From NCBI GenBank assembly GCA_006247105.1, contig VDLU01000049.1, positions 1 through 11,127 of the forward strand: a stretch of 11,127 bases of DNA, given 5' to 3'. This DNA comes from Giardia muris (taxonomy: Eukaryota > Fornicata > Diplomonadida > Hexamitidae). The notes under the pieces were generated by a model. It saw only the letters and a list, made by a program, of their open reading frames with translations. It was not told where the DNA came from and made no database searches. Position numbers and translations under genes: made by a program. Positions 8,114 through 11,127 of the stretch are shown here, piece by piece. Position 1 is the stretch's first letter. The number at the start of each line of letters is the position of its first letter.

Positions 8114-9647
8114 TCATCCAGTGGGCGTTCCAAGGCCCTGGGGGTGGTTGGTGAGCCTGCCCCCGACAGCAGCGAGGTTCTGGAGGAGGATCCTCTTCTC
8201 CTCCTCCACCTCCTCGAGGCGTCTCCGAAGGTCTTTCATGTCATGGCCCTCGGTCCTCAATTGGGTAACCTCCTTCTCGAAGACGAGGTTCTGGGCCTTC
8301 TGGTCTGAAAGTGCTCTCTTGAGGTCCTCAGTGGTCTTGATGAGCTGCTCCTGAAGAGTCCCCTTCTCGGTGGTGAGGGAGTTGATGAGGGCTCGGTTCT
8401 GGTCAGAGGCCTTCTGGAGGTCCTCGTTCATCTTCGCATGCCTCTTGGACTCATCGATGGCATTGTCGAGCTGCTGTTTGAGGGAGGAGACTTCTGCAGT
8501 TAGCTGATCGATCTGAGCCTTGTCCTGTCGTTCCCTGTCCTCGAACTGTTCGTGGAGGGCGTCATTCTCTTCGTTGGTCTTGGAGAGTTGGACTTTGAGG
8601 GATGATATCTCTTGATTCATCTGGAAGAGCCTCTCCTCTGCTTCTTCTTGCGCCTTCTTGGAGGAGGATAGTTGCTCCTGGAGAGAAGTGTTCTCTGTGC
8701 GTAGGTGGGAGATCTTGTCGTCCTGCTTGAGTGTTGTGCTTTCCATCTCGGTGAGCTGATTCTTGAGAGAAGTGATCTCCCCCTCGCCTCAGTAAGACTC
8801 TTCTCGGCCTCCTGTGCTCTCTTGTTCAGGGCCTCGTTCAGCTCGTGATTCTTCTTGGCCTCTTCGTTGGCCTTCTGGAACTGTTGTTTGAGAGAGAAGT
8901 TTTCTTGATTAGATTGGGTTAGCCTCCTCTCTTTCTCATCTAGGGCATTCTTGGAAGAGGAGAGGTCTTTCTTGAGAGACTCGTTTTCAGTGGTGAGTTC
9001 GTTGACACGATCCCGGAGCCCAGGTACTTCACTGAGGTTATGTGGCGGGGGATTCGCTCTGTGCCCTCGTTCTCGAGGAGCTGACGGACTCGGGTGAAGT
9101 TGCCTCCCTTTGAACTATTCTTTGCATGCCATTTGGCCGTGTGACCTTTGGAGTCCTTCATTCCCTGTTCGCATGGAAGAAGGAGCTCAACAACCTCGGG
9201 GTAGTTGAAGTAGGCTGCGAGCATGAGAGCCGTGGTTCCGGGGTGGAAGGTAACCCTATTATGAGCTGAAGTGAACTTCCATTCCTCTGTCGTCTGCTTC
9301 CCGGCCTCAGACAGGAGGAGCCGGACGGAGTCTGTATTGCCATTGGAGGCTGCTAGCATCAATGCGGTCCAGCTGTCGCCTTTCTGTTTTCCTACTTCAT
9401 TCATAAGGAGAGGAATACAGTTGGCGTGGCCATCTCTTGCTGCATACATCAGTGCGGTCCACCCGTCATTTTCTTGTATCCCAATCTCCTTCTCGAGGAG
9501 GGGGATGCAATTGGCATGGCCTCCTCTTACTGCCCACATCAGGGCCGTCTTGCCATCTTCATCCTGCTTCCCGATCTGATTGAGGTTCCTTTTCACGCCC
9601 TCGAGGTCCCCTCTCCCGGCCGCCTCCATCAAGTCTGTAACGGACAT
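8114..9647 (-). CDS. Ankyrin-repeat/coiled-coil protein (protein 21.1 type), frame broken twice
   Basis: Ankyrin-repeat protein followed by a long coiled coil, a common Giardia architecture; likely a protein-binding scaffold, function unknown. Reading begins at ATG 9647 in the context TTCAAAAATG, the A-rich start context typical of Giardia. Residues 1-200 hold about six ankyrin units (TDLMEAAGRGD, TALMWAVRGGHANC, TALMYAARDGHANC, TALMLAASNGNTDS, TALMLAAYFNYPEV and a weak HTAKWHAKN unit). The fourth has an insertion of about 15 residues. The rest is Q/E/K-rich coiled coil with recurring SLKxQL motifs, mostly 28 or 42 residues apart. As written the frame is lost at 9047-9051 (GGGGG) and again at 8779-8783 (CCCCC); each break equals one missing base. 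Allowing for both, the product would be 511 residues, ending at the TGA at 8114-8116. The coding signal outside the breaks is strong, so this is either a live gene with base-call errors or a very young pseudogene. Confidence 0.88.
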
Positions 9648-9966
9648 TTTTGAACATCAAACATCCCCTTCACCAGCCTTCCACTGAGGCCCCCATCCGA
9701 CACTCCGGGCATCCAACCACTACCAACGACCTGCCCCGAGGACGGCCCACAGCTCTCCTCGGGGTGCTCTCGTCCCTGGATGAGCTCCCACTGGTCATCA
9801 GTCTCCCCTTATAGCCCCCCAACCCCCTGGTGAGGATCGGGCCCGTTCCCCTCTCGAGGACGAATGGTCTCTGACGAGAGCCGTGCCAGACAGAGAGAGG
9901 AGCCCACTGGCTTCCCGGGACGGGTGCATCGATCTGGACGCCCCTCTGCTGTCGAGGGGATGCGAG
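9644..9966. promoter_or_regulatory. Divergent intergenic region between two ankyrin genes
   Basis: The minus-strand gene starts at 9647 and the plus-strand ankyrin/RING relic begins near 9967 or somewhat earlier. The AT-rich patch next to the minus-strand start (9645-9665, TTTTTGAACATCAAACAT on the plus strand) fits a short Giardia promoter or initiator. No comparable AT-rich patch precedes the plus-strand gene. The plus-strand frame leading into it is open from 9784, but I see no recognised domain and no ATG before 9967 in that frame. Confidence 0.4.
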
Positions 9967-11006
9967 ATGGCGGGTCGGCCTTTTGAACCGGAGGAGAGGA
10001 GCTGGGGCTCGGAAACATCCCCCACTCCTTTGATGGAGACATCGAGAGGGAAGGACGATCTCGATGAGGTCGGGGAGAGGAAGAAGGTGGCCGGACTGCA
10101 CGGTGTGGCCGCACAGACTGCTTCCTCCTCTCAGAGGCGAACGAGGAAGGAGTGGACTCCCTCCCGGACCGCTCCCATGCTCCCAACATGCCACGACCAC
10201 CCCGAGGTCGTCGAGCCCTCCTCCCACGAGCGAGGAGTGGAGGACTCCGGGGGGCACGGGAATGGTGGTCTGGGGACAGGAGGCTCCTCAAGAGGGACAG
10301 ACCCATCCCCTCCAGGGAGCCACCGACGTCCTTGGAGTCCGTCACAACTGGGGACGTCGGGGGAGTCAGGAACACTACACGTGGGCATCGAGACTCATGG
10401 GATGCAGCCCTGATGATGGCCGCCTCTCACGGACGCCCCCATCTGTCCGCCTGCTCCTTCCACTCGAGGGGGGCTGTTCAACAACCGGAAGGAGACGGCC
10501 CTGCTGCTTGCACTCCAGGAGGGCCGGGTCGAGTGCAAGACTCCTGGCGGACGAGGCGGCAGTCCACGAAGGGACGGAAGAATGCACATCGAGGGGATCC
10601 GAAGGCTTGTTCGGGAGTGGCCTGACTCACTCTTCAAGGACGTATCGAGCAGTTGCAGATGCCCTGGAGGAGGCGGTCATGCGGAAGGTACGGGAGAGGC
10701 TGGAGATGCTCAACCCGCACCACGTCCTTGCCCTCCTGTCCCAATCGAGCAGTCGGAGGCCCGGGAGCTCGGAGAGATGGTCTGGTCGGCACTCTTCTGC
10801 GAGCCCGGAGCACTGGACGACGCCTTCTGTGAGGACGAAATGGTTGACGGGTGCGTCGTCTGCCTCTCACGCCAGAAGGACGCGATCCTCCTTCCCTGCC
10901 GGCACCTCGTCGTCTGTGCGGACCGGATCGAGCACTGCTGTCCGTACTGCCGGGGAAGGCCGACGAGGCCCTTGTCGTCGAGTATCCTGAGTGGCCGGAT
11001 GCGTAG
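9967..11006 (+). pseudogene. Ankyrin-repeat/RING-finger gene, multiply frame-broken
   Basis: Plus-strand remains of an ankyrin protein with a C-terminal RING (ubiquitin-ligase type) domain, function inferred from the family only. Recognisable pieces in order: PTPLMETSRGKDDLDEV (about 10030), ARCGRTDC (10098), TAPMLPTCHDHPEVVE (10168), GMVVWGQEAPQEG (10259), DAALMMAASHGRPHL (10401), VRLLLPLEGG (10445), LFNNRKETALLLALQEGRVE (10474), RLLADEAAVHE (10538), IEGIRRLVREWPDSLFKD (10588), ALEEAVMRKVRERLEML (10664), IEQSEARELGEMVWSALF (10744), the RING (10852-10950) and EALVVEYPEWPDA before TAG at 11004-11006. Consecutive pieces lie in different frames, about eleven changes in 1 kb. The RING reads CVVC-x11-CRH-LVVC-AD-R...C-PY-C: the Cys expected at the second CXXC position is Arg (CGG, 10924-10926). 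The ATG at 9967 is the best visible start in the first frame, but the true start is unsure. Denser damage than in the neighbour favours a pseudogene. Confidence 0.72.
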
Positions 11007-11127
11007 CCATATGACCCCCTCTCCGGTCCATCCAGATGAGCTGGAGGTCTATAATGAGCTCGATGTCACCTCTCGCTCCAGGTCTCCCCTTCACCATTCA
11101 CTCACTTCCCCTGCATCCGAACCACCA
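11007..11127. other. Region after the RING relic
   Basis: About 120 bases follow the TAG of the RING relic. No AGTRAA signal is seen on the plus strand here. An AGTGAA on the minus strand at 11097-11102 could belong to a gene entering from the right, but it may be chance. Confidence 0.3.

Noticed and set aside
9670..10375. Minus-strand open frames opposite the ankyrin/RING relic
   Set aside because: The ankyrin and RING similarity is on the plus strand; the minus frames are its mirror image.
1..11127. CRISPR array, tRNA genes, 5S rRNA, insertion sequences
   Set aside because: No regularly spaced direct repeats of array type, no tRNA cloverleaf with a GTTCRANNC arm in a proper setting, no transposase or reverse transcriptase motif.
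1..11127. Giardia telomere repeats (TAGGG) or telomeric retrotransposons
   Set aside because: Such elements often lie near rDNA in Giardia, but I saw no TAGGG tandem run and no retrotransposon protein motif on either strand.

Overview
The window looks like nuclear DNA of a diplomonad, most likely a Giardia species. It holds one complete ribosomal RNA operon on the minus strand with very short subunits (SSU about 1.38 kb, LSU about 2.6 kb) and internal spacers of only about 30-35 bases. It also holds ankyrin-repeat genes of the Giardia 'protein 21.1' style (repeated TALM..A..GH..C..LL units), one joined to a coiled coil and one to a C-terminal RING finger. Lines counted by eye in the SSU are near 60% GC and one in the LSU near 53%. 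That is far below the very GC-rich rRNA known from G. intestinalis, so a G. muris-like lineage fits better. The species call is inference.

Layout, left to right. Bases 1-2044 are spacer downstream of the rRNA genes: a G-run-rich block (about 110-340), a short degenerate repeat with GATAAG and GATGAGAG cores (about 358-500), a long low-complexity stretch built on ATGACCC-like words (about 640-1750), and C-rich imperfect repeats (1760-2030) abutting the LSU 3' end. Bases 2045-6270 carry LSU, ITS2, 5.8S, ITS1 and SSU, all transcribed right to left. Bases 6271-8113 are upstream spacer: a probable short 5' external transcribed spacer and then about 1.7 kb with no gene I can defend. Bases 8114-9647 (minus) encode an ankyrin/coiled-coil protein whose frame is broken twice. 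Bases about 9967-11006 (plus) hold an ankyrin/RING gene whose frame changes about eleven times, best read as a decayed copy or a poorly sequenced gene.

The rDNA unit is not followed by another rDNA unit on its upstream side but by a divergent pair of ankyrin genes, so the window seems to cross the edge of an rDNA array. Both breaks in the ankyrin/coiled-coil gene are single lost bases in five-base G/C runs, and several in the RING gene are the same type. The conserved SSU 5' end also lacks one G. Base loss in G/C runs is therefore a competing explanation for part of the apparent gene decay. I found no clearly new system; the most useful leads are the array edge, the frame-break pattern, the lost RING cysteine and the structured spacer.
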